A stretch of DNA of 35,285 nucleotides. It comes from JAKLEX01 sp035327525. GTDB lineage: Bacteria; Patescibacteriota; Minisyncoccia; Phycocordibacterales; JAACPR01. The translations under genes and the position numbers were made by a program. Under the pieces are notes generated by a model that saw nothing but the letters and a program-made list of their open reading frames with translations, ran no database searches and had not been told where the DNA came from. The stretch covers positions 1-35,285 of the forward strand of contig DAOLDC010000004.1 in the NCBI GenBank assembly GCA_035327525.1, written 5' to 3'. Shown in pieces: positions 12,760-20,517 of the stretch. Each line of letters opens with the position of its first letter. Positions within the stretch are counted from its first letter, which is position 1.

Positions 12760-13134
12760 ATGAACGAAGAAGAAATCAAGAAAAAATTGACTCCAGAGGA
12801 ATATCGCGTTCTGCGCGAAAAAGGAACAGAAATGCCCTTTTCCGGCAAACTATTGCACGAAAAGCAGAGCGGAACATATAATTGCAAAGTTTGCGGTACA
12901 GCGCTTTTTGCTTCAACTGCAAAATTCGATTCTGGCACCGGCTGGCCATCTTTTGATCAAGCACTTCCTAATTCGGTCAAAGAAATTCCAGATAATAGTC
13001 ACAATTCTCATCGCACAGAAATAGTTTGTGCAACTTGCGGATCGCACCTTGGTCATCTGTTTGATGATGGTCCGACTGAAACGGGTATGCGTTATTGTCT
13101 CAACTCGGTATGTTTGGATTTGAATACTGATTGA
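12760..13134 (+). CDS. msrB: peptide-methionine (R)-S-oxide reductase
   Basis: MsrB reduces R-sulfoxides of methionine. The protein has 124 residues, at the short end for the family. Two zinc-binding CxxC pairs (C42/C45 and C90/C93) frame the FDSGTGWPSF block. The catalytic cysteine is C113 in RYCLNSVCLD, with a possible resolving cysteine at C118. There is no SD. It is the second gene of the msrA-msrB operon. Confidence 0.97.
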   Translation: MNEEEIKKKLTPEEYRVLREKGTEMPFSGKLLHEKQSGTYNCKVCGTALFASTAKFDSGTGWPSFDQALPNSVKEIPDNSHNSHRTEIVCATCGSHLGHLFDDGPTETGMRYCLNSVCLDLNTD

Positions 13135-13170
13135 TTATTTTCTGATATTTTTTTGATTTAAAATTTTTTT

Positions 13171-13204
13171 ATAAAATAAAAAACCCGCCTCCTCAGTGCG
13201 GGTT
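13171..13204 (-). terminator. terminator of the 104-residue gene
   Basis: AACCCGC (13182-13188) and GCGGGTT (13198-13204) form a 7-bp stem. On the minus strand it is followed by a T-rich tract. It may also stop msrAB transcripts arriving from the other side. Confidence 0.75.
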
Positions 13205-13227
13205 CAAAAAAGAAATTTTGCGAATCA

Positions 13228-13262
13228 AGAATTCCGAATTGCGAATTGCAAATTGCGAATCG
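13228..13262. repeat. short tandem repeat of ATTGCGA-like units
   Basis: Imperfect heptamers related to ATTGCGA/ATTGCAA follow one another, just after the 104-residue gene on its transcription path. No function inferred. Confidence 0.5.
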
Positions 13263-13266
13263 ACGA

Positions 13267-13581
13267 CTACCAATCATGCGTTCGATGTTCCAGTATCCAT
13301 GGAGTTATTTTTGCTCCACGGCTCTCCTGGATATATAGTCGGTAATTCAACTGCAGGCGACGCTTGTGATCATTGAGTTTTTCGATACCACTTGCATCGA
13401 TCCGGATCAAATCCTTTTTCACAACAACGCTCTTGCGGTTAACAAAAGTACTGACTGTGGCATCCTTACACAATGCTGTTTCATCAGTGCAGGATTCGAT
13501 GTTATTTACGACAAATTCATAGGTTTTGTCGCTCAAACATTCAATATACCAAATTCTATCAGCGTGCGCGGGCGTTTTCAT
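13267..13581 (-). CDS. small unknown protein, 104 residues
   Basis: No family recognised. The protein is soluble, with no membrane segment or signal peptide. It has three cysteines (near 15, 31 and 38) and an alternating basic C-terminal half that ends in WILEHRTHDW. The start is well supported by an SD (AAAGGAG, 7 nt before the ATG), and a terminator follows the stop. The gene is GC-richer than its flanks and forms a single-gene unit like thrC and the 264-residue gene. Confidence 0.65.
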   Translation of the reverse strand: MKTPAHADRIWYIECLSDKTYEFVVNNIESCTDETALCKDATVSTFVNRKSVVVKKDLIRIDASGIEKLNDHKRRLQLNYRLYIQESRGAKITPWILEHRTHDW

Positions 13582-13728
13582 TCATTTCTCCTTTTTTTGA
13601 AACTGACTCTTTGTTCTTCCTAATTTTGATATTATTCCTTTTTTGGAAAAAGTAAAGTTTTAGGAAAAAAATAGAGCCCTCGGGAAAAGTAAGGCATTGC
13701 AAAATAAAAAGTGATACAATATATACAA

Positions 13729-14772
13729 ATGATTGTTTTTATTATAAATTCAATATTGGCGGTATTTGGAGTCTACATTTCTCTAAAGATTTTTTCTAAA
13801 AAAAGAAATCGAAAAGAAAAAGGATTGTGTCTAATGGGTGGCAATTACAACGATGTGTTGGACGGAAAATTCTCAAAATTTTTCGATATTGAAATAGAGA
13901 TGATTGGATTGGTTTATTATTTTTTTCTACTAATTGGATATGTTTGGCTTACATTTTTTGGTGCCATCAATTATTCGGCGCTTTTGACTTATTTATTAAT
14001 TGTCACGACTATCGGTTTTTTGTTTTCACTTTATTTAATTTTTGTGCAACTAGTATATACAAAAAAATGGTGTTATTGGTGTCTGACATCGTCAATAGTT
14101 ACCATAATTATTTTTGTTTTGTCGTTGTTTTCATTAGAAACATATCAGAATCTGGTCATAATATTTTTGTACGAAAAAATAAAAGTTCTATCATGGCTAC
14201 AAATTATCGGAATTGCGATTGGTACAAGTGCTGCCACACTCTCGGCTTTGTTTACAATAATTTTCTTGAAAGATTTCAAAATAGATTTGAAAGAAGAAAA
14301 AAAATTAACAGTTTTGGACCAAATGATTTGGTTATCAATTACACTACTAATAATTACAAATTTGTGTTTTTATATAATAAATCCAGCTGACTACAAAAAC
14401 TCAAGTCAGTTATTATCACAAATCGGCATATTAATAATATTACTAATTAATAATTCTATTTTGAGCCTGTACATAGCACCAAAATTGATCGGTATCAGAA
14501 TCGATATGAATTCGATAAATGTTTTCAGAATATTTTGGCTTAGACAAATTGCACTAGCAATGGGAATTGTTTCGGTAATATCATGGTATTCGATATTGTT
14601 GATTGGATTTTTTGCAGGCAACACAGTGATGGACTTTTCTCAATTTATTAGTTATTACCTTGCGGCAACATTTGTGGCGATAGTTTTGACACAAATTGTT
14701 ATAATATTATTTGATAAAATAAAAGTTGATAGAATCAAAATTTCGCGCGATAATATATACAAGTTTAGATAA
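13729..14772 (+). CDS. VKOR-like membrane oxidoreductase with extra membrane domain
   Basis: The N-terminal 150 residues form a vitamin K epoxide reductase-like domain: C34 in GLCLMGGNY, the serine/phenylalanine loop after it, a GLVYYFFLLIG helix and the redox pair WCYWC (C115, C118). VKOR homologues reoxidise thiol oxidases that make disulfides in exported proteins. The second cysteine of the usual first pair is not visible. A further five or so membrane helices (about 160-335) are unrecognised; no thioredoxin domain is fused. I prefer ATG 13729 to the GTG at 13711, because a TATATA box lies about 5 nt upstream, implying a leaderless mRNA. A 159-residue membrane protein follows after 9 nt. 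Confidence 0.75.
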   Translation: MIVFIINSILAVFGVYISLKIFSKKRNRKEKGLCLMGGNYNDVLDGKFSKFFDIEIEMIGLVYYFFLLIGYVWLTFFGAINYSALLTYLLIVTTIGFLFSLYLIFVQLVYTKKWCYWCLTSSIVTIIIFVLSLFSLETYQNLVIIFLYEKIKVLSWLQIIGIAIGTSAATLSALFTIIFLKDFKIDLKEEKKLTVLDQMIWLSITLLIITNLCFYIINPADYKNSSQLLSQIGILIILLINNSILSLYIAPKLIGIRIDMNSINVFRIFWLRQIALAMGIVSVISWYSILLIGFFAGNTVMDFSQFISYYLAATFVAIVLTQIVIILFDKIKVDRIKISRDNIYKFR

Positions 14773-14781
14773 AACAAAAAA

Positions 14782-15261
14782 ATGGCAAAACAAATAAAAA
14801 AATCAATAGCATGGGAAGCACTTAATCATATAAAGACCGAGAGATCTGGTGACTGGTTCTGGATTGTTGGCGTGATCGCTGTTGGTATAGCTATTCTGGC
14901 AATATTTTTTGATAACTTTTTGTTTGCTTTTCTGGTGATATTGGCAACATTTACTGCTTTCCTATTGGCACACAGCGCACCAAGAATGATCAAGTACGAA
15001 ATAAATTACCGCGGAATTCGAATCGGCGAATCATTATATACATTTTCTGGATTGGAAAGTTTTTGGATTATTGATGAGGACGGCTACGAAAGGGATAGAA
15101 TCCTATTTAAATCAAAAAAATTATTCATGCCAATAATTACAGTTCCACTAGGCGAACATTCAGACATGGAAGAAATTAGAAATTTTTTGTTGGAATACCT
15201 GAAGGAAGATGAAATGCACGAACCGTTGTCGGAAATATTAATGGATAGATTGGGATTTTGA
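14782..15261 (+). CDS. two-helix membrane protein, unknown
   Basis: Protein of 159 residues: a short basic N-terminus, two adjacent membrane helices (about 26-44 and 46-66), then a soluble domain beginning KYEINYRGIRIGESLYTFSGLESFWIIDEDG. The soluble part alternates strands in the manner of bacterial PH-like domains. I recall this arrangement in Patescibacteria hypotheticals, but cannot name a family. It starts 9 nt after the VKOR-like gene and shares its transcript. Confidence 0.65.
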   Translation: MAKQIKKSIAWEALNHIKTERSGDWFWIVGVIAVGIAILAIFFDNFLFAFLVILATFTAFLLAHSAPRMIKYEINYRGIRIGESLYTFSGLESFWIIDEDGYERDRILFKSKKLFMPIITVPLGEHSDMEEIRNFLLEYLKEDEMHEPLSEILMDRLGF

Positions 15262-15315
15262 TTTTTACTTGATTTTTATTTTAAAATAAATAGTATACTG
15301 AATGGTATATTATAA

Positions 15316-15354
15316 ATGACGTATATAGATGACGTATTATAGATGACGTGTCAG
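15316..15354 (+). repeat. three tandem ATGACGTATATAG-like units before tRNA-Arg
   Basis: Units begin at 15316, 15329 and 15343, about 13-14 bp each, and differ mainly in the TATA part. They end 5 bp before the tRNA and overlap its likely promoter zone (TATATT near 15306, TATTAT near 15335). Confidence 0.55.
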
Positions 15355-15359
15355 AATAA

Positions 15360-15431
15360 GTCCCTATAGTTTAATGGATAGAACGCGAGATTGCGGATCT
15401 CGTGATCCAGGTTCGATTCCTGGTAGGGGCA
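15360..15431 (+). tRNA. tRNA-Arg, anticodon GCG
   Basis: Complete cloverleaf of 72 nt: acceptor GTCCCTA/TAGGGGC (one G-U), D-stem GTTT/GAAC, anticodon stem CGAGA/TCTCG with loop TTGCGGA, 4-nt variable region, T-stem CCAGG/CCTGG with TTCGATT, discriminator A. The anticodon GCG reads CGC and CGU arginine codons. Most bacteria use ACG (edited to inosine) for this box. CCA is not encoded. Confidence 0.93.
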
Positions 15432-15479
15432 TGTAAACAAGGAGCCGAGTACATTAGTGCTCGGCGACTTTGTTTTACA
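15432..15479 (+). terminator. trailer hairpin of tRNA-Arg
   Basis: Outer A/T stem TGTAAACAA with TTTGTTTTACA, then a GA/GA mismatch pair (15442-15443 with 15466-15467), then inner stem GCCGAGTAC/GTGCTCGGC with loop ATTA. The T-rich 3' arm can serve as the termination tract. It has the same design as the tRNA-Ile trailer. Confidence 0.65.
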
Positions 15480-15521
15480 TAGACACTACTAAAATGAGCA
15501 AGCGCTTTTGAATTTACTTTT

Positions 15522-15956
15522 TTAATTAAAATTTATCGCAAAATTATACATTCCCATCGAACACAGCCCTTGTAGTTTTGTTCCGCTTTTTTGTGCTGGG
15601 ATATCAATCAGAGTTTCTCCTGAAGGTGGCAAATAACTACGATAGCTCAGATTTGGAATAGCTAGTGCGGATGAACAATCAAACGTTCCGGCCGTATCCA
15701 TTTTGATAACTGTTGGTATATCGGCTTTTGCATTTGTTGTCCTTGGAGAATAACCGCCCTTTGCAGTGATTGTAATGATTTGCACACCATCAACCACACT
15801 CACATTATCTACAGACGGAGCACTTGTATCAATTTGAAAATTATTATTACCGTATTGTAAATTTTCGTTTTTGTCTGAATTGCTTGAAAGCAAAATCATA
15901 CCAGAAATAATGACAGCTACTGCTATTATGGAAATACTGAATATTTTTGTTTGCAT
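15522..15956 (-). CDS. exported cupredoxin-like protein
   Basis: Protein of 144 residues with an N-terminal signal anchor (about 5-23). The mature part is a single beta-rich domain: VQIITITAKGGYSPRTTNAKADIPTVIK near 60, then C (FDCSS) near 94, and a final LCSMGMYNFAI block. The CxMGM ending is the copper-binding signature of cupredoxin-like EfeO/plastocyanin-type domains; one usual histidine ligand is not obvious. It lies 29 nt downstream of the HMA-SafE membrane protein, in a pairing often seen for periplasmic copper handling. A role in metal (copper) homeostasis is inferred. Confidence 0.7.
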   Translation of the reverse strand: MQTKIFSISIIAVAVIISGMILLSSNSDKNENLQYGNNNFQIDTSAPSVDNVSVVDGVQIITITAKGGYSPRTTNAKADIPTVIKMDTAGTFDCSSALAIPNLSYRSYLPPSGETLIDIPAQKSGTKLQGLCSMGMYNFAINFN

Positions 15957-15985
15957 GAGGTTAAATATATTTTAACAAATTTGGC

Positions 15986-17008
15986 CTAAAAATTGAACAA
16001 TGGTGGAATAACTCCTACTGAAGCTAGCGCATTTATCATGTTGAAGATTCCGAAAAATATAACTACAAGTCCCGCTGTTTTGAAGAAAACGCCCGATTGT
16101 GTTTTTTTATGAATACCAAGCGAGCTAAAACTTAGGATTGCAAGCACCGGAAGTGTTCCAAGTGCGAATGCAAACATAATCATACCACCTTCCCAAAAAC
16201 TTCCAGTCGATAAAGTGTAAATTTGCATTGACTGAGTAAATCCGCACGGCAGAAAAAAAGTTGCCACACCAATCAAAAGTGGAGTGAGAATATGATTTAC
16301 TTTTTTGAGACTATGCACTTGCTTTCCAAAAAAACTCGGCATTGTCAGCTGAAGTTTTTTTGCCCAAGGAAAAATATCAAGAAGGTTTATTCCAAGCAAA
16401 ATAAGTACTACGGCAACAAGTAGACTCAGAATAAATGTACCCGTAATCCCAAATTGAAATACCGATCCCAATGCGCCAATTGCACCTCCAAGAATAAAGA
16501 ATGAAACCAATCGACCGATATGGAATAGCGCCTGCGGTCTCACTCTATCACCTTCTTTGGCAAAGTTTGCCGACATAGACAACACCAATCCTCCAACCAC
16601 CGCCATGCACGTTGAAACAGACGCGATTAGACCGATAAAAAGCGCCGTACCATAATTGACATTAGATGCGGTTATCAAGTTGACGACGCCAAGCTTTTGC
16701 AAAAGAATAAAAAAAGCGACAAAACCTGCCGCAATTGGTAGAGCTAGTTTGAAATCAGACCATTTGACTGAATATTTTTGTTCCTCAATAGAAAGAGTAT
16801 AGCCATGCTTTTCTATTATATTATTCAGGTCAAAGGCAATTTGATCCACTGACCTGTCTCCAAAGTCTCCTGTTATTTCTACACTATGAGTCGCAAGTGA
16901 TGATTTCACATATGAAACTTCTGGCACATCATCAAGTTCGCTTTCTGTGATAACAACACAAGAGTTACAATGCATACCACTAACGTGAAATGTATATTTT
17001 TTATTCAT
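15986..17008 (-). CDS. heavy-metal-binding domain fused to SafE/UreH-type transporter
   Basis: Protein of 340 residues from the ATG at 17008 (an upstream in-frame start would run into the tRNA-side leader). Residues 1-75 form an HMA domain with GMHCNSC (C14, C17). After a linker come about six membrane helices of the COG2836 TauE/SafE-like (UreH) family, including the characteristic STCMAVVGGLVLSMS and FFLPCGFTQSMQ segments with a cysteine each. Family members are linked to copper delivery or export. Together with the downstream cupredoxin-like gene it forms a metal module. Transport direction unknown. Confidence 0.85.
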   Translation of the reverse strand: MNKKYTFHVSGMHCNSCVVITESELDDVPEVSYVKSSLATHSVEITGDFGDRSVDQIAFDLNNIIEKHGYTLSIEEQKYSVKWSDFKLALPIAAGFVAFFILLQKLGVVNLITASNVNYGTALFIGLIASVSTCMAVVGGLVLSMSANFAKEGDRVRPQALFHIGRLVSFFILGGAIGALGSVFQFGITGTFILSLLVAVVLILLGINLLDIFPWAKKLQLTMPSFFGKQVHSLKKVNHILTPLLIGVATFFLPCGFTQSMQIYTLSTGSFWEGGMIMFAFALGTLPVLAILSFSSLGIHKKTQSGVFFKTAGLVVIFFGIFNMINALASVGVIPPLFNF

Positions 17009-17050
17009 ATTTATAAATCTTATCACTAATACCAAAAGATATCTAAAAAC

Positions 17051-17079
17051 TTTACATATAGCCATAAAAATAATAGAAT
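17051..17079 (+). promoter_or_regulatory. predicted promoter of tRNA-Ile
   Basis: TTTACA (17051-17056), 17-bp spacer, TAGAAT (17074-17079). Start near 17086, giving a 20-nt 5' leader for RNase P. Confidence 0.5.
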
Positions 17080-17105
17080 CAGCAGGTGTCTAAGTATATC
17101 CGACT

Positions 17106-17178
17106 GCACCAATAGCTCAGTTGGTAGAGCGCAGAGCTTATACCTCTGTGGTCCCAGGTTCGAGTCCTGGTTGGTGCA
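17106..17178 (+). tRNA. tRNA-Ile, anticodon UAU
   Basis: Complete 73-nt cloverleaf: acceptor GCACCAA/TTGGTGC, D-arm GCTC/GAGC, anticodon stem CAGAG/CTCTG with loop CTTATAC, variable TGGTC, T-stem CCAGG/CCTGG with TTCGAGT, discriminator A. Anticodon UAU reads AUA directly. Most bacteria instead use CAU modified to lysidine by TilS. CCA is not encoded. Its last 17 nt plus the next 2-3 nt are duplicated at 17324-17343. Confidence 0.93.
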
Positions 17179-17180
17179 CA

Positions 17181-17226
17181 TTAAACAAATGAGCTGGATG
17201 CGAAAGCATTCAGCGATTTTGTTTAA
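17181..17226 (+). terminator. trailer hairpin of tRNA-Ile
   Basis: Outer stem TTAAACAAA/TTTGTTTAA, GA/GA mismatch pair (17191-17192 with 17215-17216), inner stem GCTGGATGC/GCATTCAGC closed by a GAAA (GNRA) tetraloop. It matches the tRNA-Arg trailer in design. Confidence 0.65.
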
Positions 17227-17237
17227 GCGACAAACAG

Positions 17238-17343
17238 GACGAGAAAGACGGACTGAGCGAATTGAAGCGAAGCGGAAATGAGCGAAGGAGTCGGGGTCGC
17301 GGGTCGGCGAAGCCGAACCTGTGACCGAGTCCTGGTTGGTGCA
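17238..17343 (+). repeat. GC-rich hairpin element ending in a copy of the tRNA-Ile 3' end
   Basis: It begins with GACGAGAAAGACGGA (17238-17252), continues through GCGAAGC-type repeats, then CGGGGTCGCG (17293-17302), a hairpin GGTCGGC-GAA-GCCGAACC, and GTGACCGAGTC (17321-17331). It finishes with 20 nt, CGAGTCCTGGTTGGTGCACA (about 17326-17345), identical to the 3' end of the tRNA-Ile upstream. The opening and closing blocks match those of the 7739-7872 copy. The direct repeat of a tRNA 3' end resembles an attachment-site pair around a segment of about 160 bp. Confidence 0.6.
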
Positions 17344-17408
17344 CAAATGATCCGTACCCCATTTGGTGGACACGAATAAGGTATCAATATTGTTTTCTTT
17401 TGTTTGAA

Positions 17409-17987
17409 CTAGTAGTAAACTGCTGGATCATAACTACCATTCTTAACAATAACGTCTTCACCACCGATTTGGATAAAAGGTTCTCCAGCGTTTATATTCT
17501 GAGTATTTGGTGCAAATACATGAGGTCTACCGCTTGTACTTTTCTTTATATAATATCCAGTGCCCAGACCAGTTGCGGCATTTGCTACTGAAACAAACAT
17601 TGTGTTTCCAGAAATAGATAGACCACCCGGATCCGTTGGTATAGCAGATAGATAAATCGGTACAAGTTCAGATAGATCCAAAAGGCCATCACAATCGTAG
17701 GTCGATTGTGGACCAGCAAGATCACCAGTATCACAAATTTCAACATATCCATCTATTTCCAAACCAAGGCTTGAAATAAAATTTTGATCTTCCAACGCCT
17801 TTTGTTGGATTGCCTGATATATGGCTCTTGTATTGGCACTTCTTTTTGCATTATTTGCATCCCCCAATTGTTTTACGGGATTTATTGCCACAATAACTAT
17901 TCCTGCCAATATCGCAATAATAGCGATTACTAACAACATTTCTAATAATGTAAACCCTGTTATGTATTTTTTTATATTTGTTTTCAT
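17409..17987 (-). CDS. type IV pilin-like protein
   Basis: Prepilin of 192 residues. A short basic leader (MKTNIKKYITG) is followed by the class III signal FTLLEMLLVIAIIAILAGI; cleavage is expected after G11 with the conserved Glu5 of the mature protein (FTLLE). The remainder is a globular head with two cysteines near 110 and 124. The gene ends 65 bp before the duplicated tRNA end. It is 9 nt downstream of the large membrane protein gene and probably shares its transcript. Assembly would depend on PilB, encoded at 33402, as part of a type IV pilus or pseudopilus. Confidence 0.88.
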   Translation of the reverse strand: MKTNIKKYITGFTLLEMLLVIAIIAILAGIVIVAINPVKQLGDANNAKRSANTRAIYQAIQQKALEDQNFISSLGLEIDGYVEICDTGDLAGPQSTYDCDGLLDLSELVPIYLSAIPTDPGGLSISGNTMFVSVANAATGLGTGYYIKKSTSGRPHVFAPNTQNINAGEPFIQIGGEDVIVKNGSYDPAVYY

Positions 17988-17996
17988 ATTTTAAAA

Positions 17997-20477
17997 CTAT
18001 TTTTTTGTTATTCCCAATAGGGGATTTATCAATAGTAGTAGTATTATTATTATAAAAGATATTATTGAAATTGAAAAGCCCAATTTTACTGCATTATCTG
18101 GAACATAATTCATTTCGATATCAGAATTCGAGAAGACGAGCATAAATGTGGGGGTTGAAAGATATATATTCTTATTATTTATTTCAGTCCATTTTGGCGC
18201 GTATGTTGATTTTATCAAAACTGGAACCTCCACTTCCGTATCTTCAATAAAATTAACCAATATTTTTTCACCATCAAAAACCGACTCAAGCTGTGGTTTT
18301 TCCAAAATTTCTGAATTGCCATTTCTAATAATTTCGAACAAATTTCCAGCATGGATATTCATCAGGTCCTTCTGTGTATATGTCGGTTTTATTACTCTTT
18401 TTACTACACTTATTTTATGTTTTGATTTATCTAATTCATTTAATTTGTAAAAAAGAGGATTGTCGGTTTCATATAAAATCAAAGTACTTCTTTCACTAAA
18501 TTCATTTAGCATAATTAGTGCATCATCAAAATTTTTGTATTCGTACTGTTCCAATACAATTACATCAAATTTTGAAAAATCATTTTTTTCAATATACTTC
18601 TCTTTTGGTGAAACAAAAATAATATCAAATGCCAAGTTCTGTACAACCAACTCCTGAAATCTGATAAAATTATAGTCATAACTACCTCTTTCTTTGAAAT
18701 ATAATTTTGAAAAAAGCAAAATAGGTTTATGAGAAAGTGTCTCAACACGACTTGAAATATCATTCAAGCTAAATAATTTCCAGTATCCAAAATCTTTTTC
18801 GAGTGTTACTAATTCTGAATCCAAAAAATCACCCAATGCCTCTGGTGATGTCACAAAAATATCTGTAATACCAAAAAATCTGGCGAAATCAATTTTTCTT
18901 GAAAAATCAGAGTTAAAATTAGAAACAACACCATTGATATTTGGATCCAAAAAAGATCTAACACCAAAAGATTCTTTGTCGGGAAAGAAAACATTTTTTA
19001 ATGGACTATAGAATATGTTACTGATCGATGGTTCTCTATATATTGCCCATGCACTTTTGTTATTGATACCAAGTATTGATTCGAGGGTCATGCCCGGAGG
19101 TGCAATGAGTGGTTCGATTGGTAGAGATGCTCTTTCAACCAAAAAAAGTCTTTCACCATCATTATAATTATCAACATATTCAACAATCTCATTATTTTTG
19201 AATTGATCAGTTGGCTTATAAAATATATTTTTATCATTCAATCCTATGTAATAAAAATTTAACACAAGAAAAATAATAATAGAAAATACCGGTATTTTGA
19301 TTAAACAATCCATTTTTGGAAAAATTCTGAAGGCGTTTGAAATTACATATGCCGAAATAATTGGGAATAATGCAATGGTTACAACGATCCATCTAGAAAA
19401 ATGAAAAGTTACTCCTGGAAAAAAATTTCCCGCTTGAAATAAATACAAAAATATTACAACCAAAATAAATGTTGTGTAGGTGTAAATAAATACATTATTA
19501 TCTCTCTTTATTGTAAAAAAAGCAGCGAGAACTAGTCCGGGACTTATTGGTATCAATATATACTTCAAATAATCAGGTATATTGTAATTTATCGATGAAA
19601 TAAATGTATATTCTGCCAACATTGGTAAATACCAAAACATAGACAGAAGTATTGCGAATAAAATTGATGATGCATAATATAGACCTGCATTATAAAAATT
19701 TTTTCTATCTTCAGAATATACTTTGATCAATAAGTAAAAAGTTGCTATCAAAAATAATACTATAGAAAACTGGGCTACATGAATGTTACTAATTAATACC
19801 AAAAAAAATAAAAATGTTGATCCAATCCAGCTTTTTTTATTTCTATTTTCATCAAAAACAAATCTTAAAAACAAAATCATAATAGAAAAAGCAAAAATAT
19901 ATGGTAACAAACCTACCAGCTGAAAAGATCTCATATTTATTCCCTGCCATGAATCATAATTTATTGCATAAAAAGATACAGTCAGTGAAGCCAAAATAGA
20001 AACTGACCATGCGGCTACCGTGTCTCTTTTGAATATCGACCTAGTTAGCCATAGAATACAAACTGGGAATAACAAAATTGAAGAAATAGAAAAGAATTTA
20101 AATACATAAATGTAATTAAAATCTGTTATTTTATAAAAAAAAGCTATAATCCAATAAAAAAACGGTGGGTAAAAATTTGGAAAAGGCATACCACCAAACC
20201 AGTTCGGTATCAATCCCCACGTCCTTGGAAATATGTGTTCGGCATAATACAAACCGGTTGCCATGTGACCATTGCCGTCGCCGCCAGGTACAAATGGGTT
20301 GATTATGTAAAAATACAGTTCCTTATAATTCAAGGCCAAAAATATAGATATTGCCAAAAAGCCCTGCAACACAATAGAATTTCTATGTTTATATATAAAT
20401 CTGATAATTCGGCTTTTTTGAAAAAAATCACCAACTATGTTATTAATTTTTTTGAATAATTCCGAATTTTCGTTCAT
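17997..20477 (-). CDS. large GT-C-like membrane protein (6-PTPS-related type)
   Basis: Protein of 826 residues. The first 430 or so form about 11 membrane helices. The first external loop has GGDGNGHMATGLYYAEHIFPR and PNWFGGMPFPNFYPPFFYW, matching GT-C membrane glycosyltransferases and the 6-pyruvoyl-tetrahydropterin-synthase-related membrane family (acidic residue plus histidine in loop 1). A large extracytoplasmic domain follows (about 430-790), and one C-terminal helix closes the chain. It probably transfers sugars from a lipid carrier to surface polymers or pilin. The pilin gene lies directly downstream, which is suggestive. Substrate unknown. Confidence 0.65.
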   Translation of the reverse strand: MNENSELFKKINNIVGDFFQKSRIIRFIYKHRNSIVLQGFLAISIFLALNYKELYFYIINPFVPGGDGNGHMATGLYYAEHIFPRTWGLIPNWFGGMPFPNFYPPFFYWIIAFFYKITDFNYIYVFKFFSISSILLFPVCILWLTRSIFKRDTVAAWSVSILASLTVSFYAINYDSWQGINMRSFQLVGLLPYIFAFSIMILFLRFVFDENRNKKSWIGSTFLFFLVLISNIHVAQFSIVLFLIATFYLLIKVYSEDRKNFYNAGLYYASSILFAILLSMFWYLPMLAEYTFISSINYNIPDYLKYILIPISPGLVLAAFFTIKRDNNVFIYTYTTFILVVIFLYLFQAGNFFPGVTFHFSRWIVVTIALFPIISAYVISNAFRIFPKMDCLIKIPVFSIIIFLVLNFYYIGLNDKNIFYKPTDQFKNNEIVEYVDNYNDGERLFLVERASLPIEPLIAPPGMTLESILGINNKSAWAIYREPSISNIFYSPLKNVFFPDKESFGVRSFLDPNINGVVSNFNSDFSRKIDFARFFGITDIFVTSPEALGDFLDSELVTLEKDFGYWKLFSLNDISSRVETLSHKPILLFSKLYFKERGSYDYNFIRFQELVVQNLAFDIIFVSPKEKYIEKNDFSKFDVIVLEQYEYKNFDDALIMLNEFSERSTLILYETDNPLFYKLNELDKSKHKISVVKRVIKPTYTQKDLMNIHAGNLFEIIRNGNSEILEKPQLESVFDGEKILVNFIEDTEVEVPVLIKSTYAPKWTEINNKNIYLSTPTFMLVFSNSDIEMNYVPDNAVKLGFSISIISFIIIILLLLINPLLGITKK

Positions 20478-20517
20478 AATTGCGAAATTTATAATATCAC
20501 AAAAAATCTTATTTGTG

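Noticed and set aside
13228..13262. CRISPR array
   Set aside because: The repeats are 7-bp tandem units without spacers. No cas gene or array-like spacing occurs in the window.
17026..17373. Minus-strand protein gene over tRNA-Ile and the repeat element
   Set aside because: It is antisense to a tRNA and to GC-rich hairpins, a typical spurious frame. No start signal was seen.
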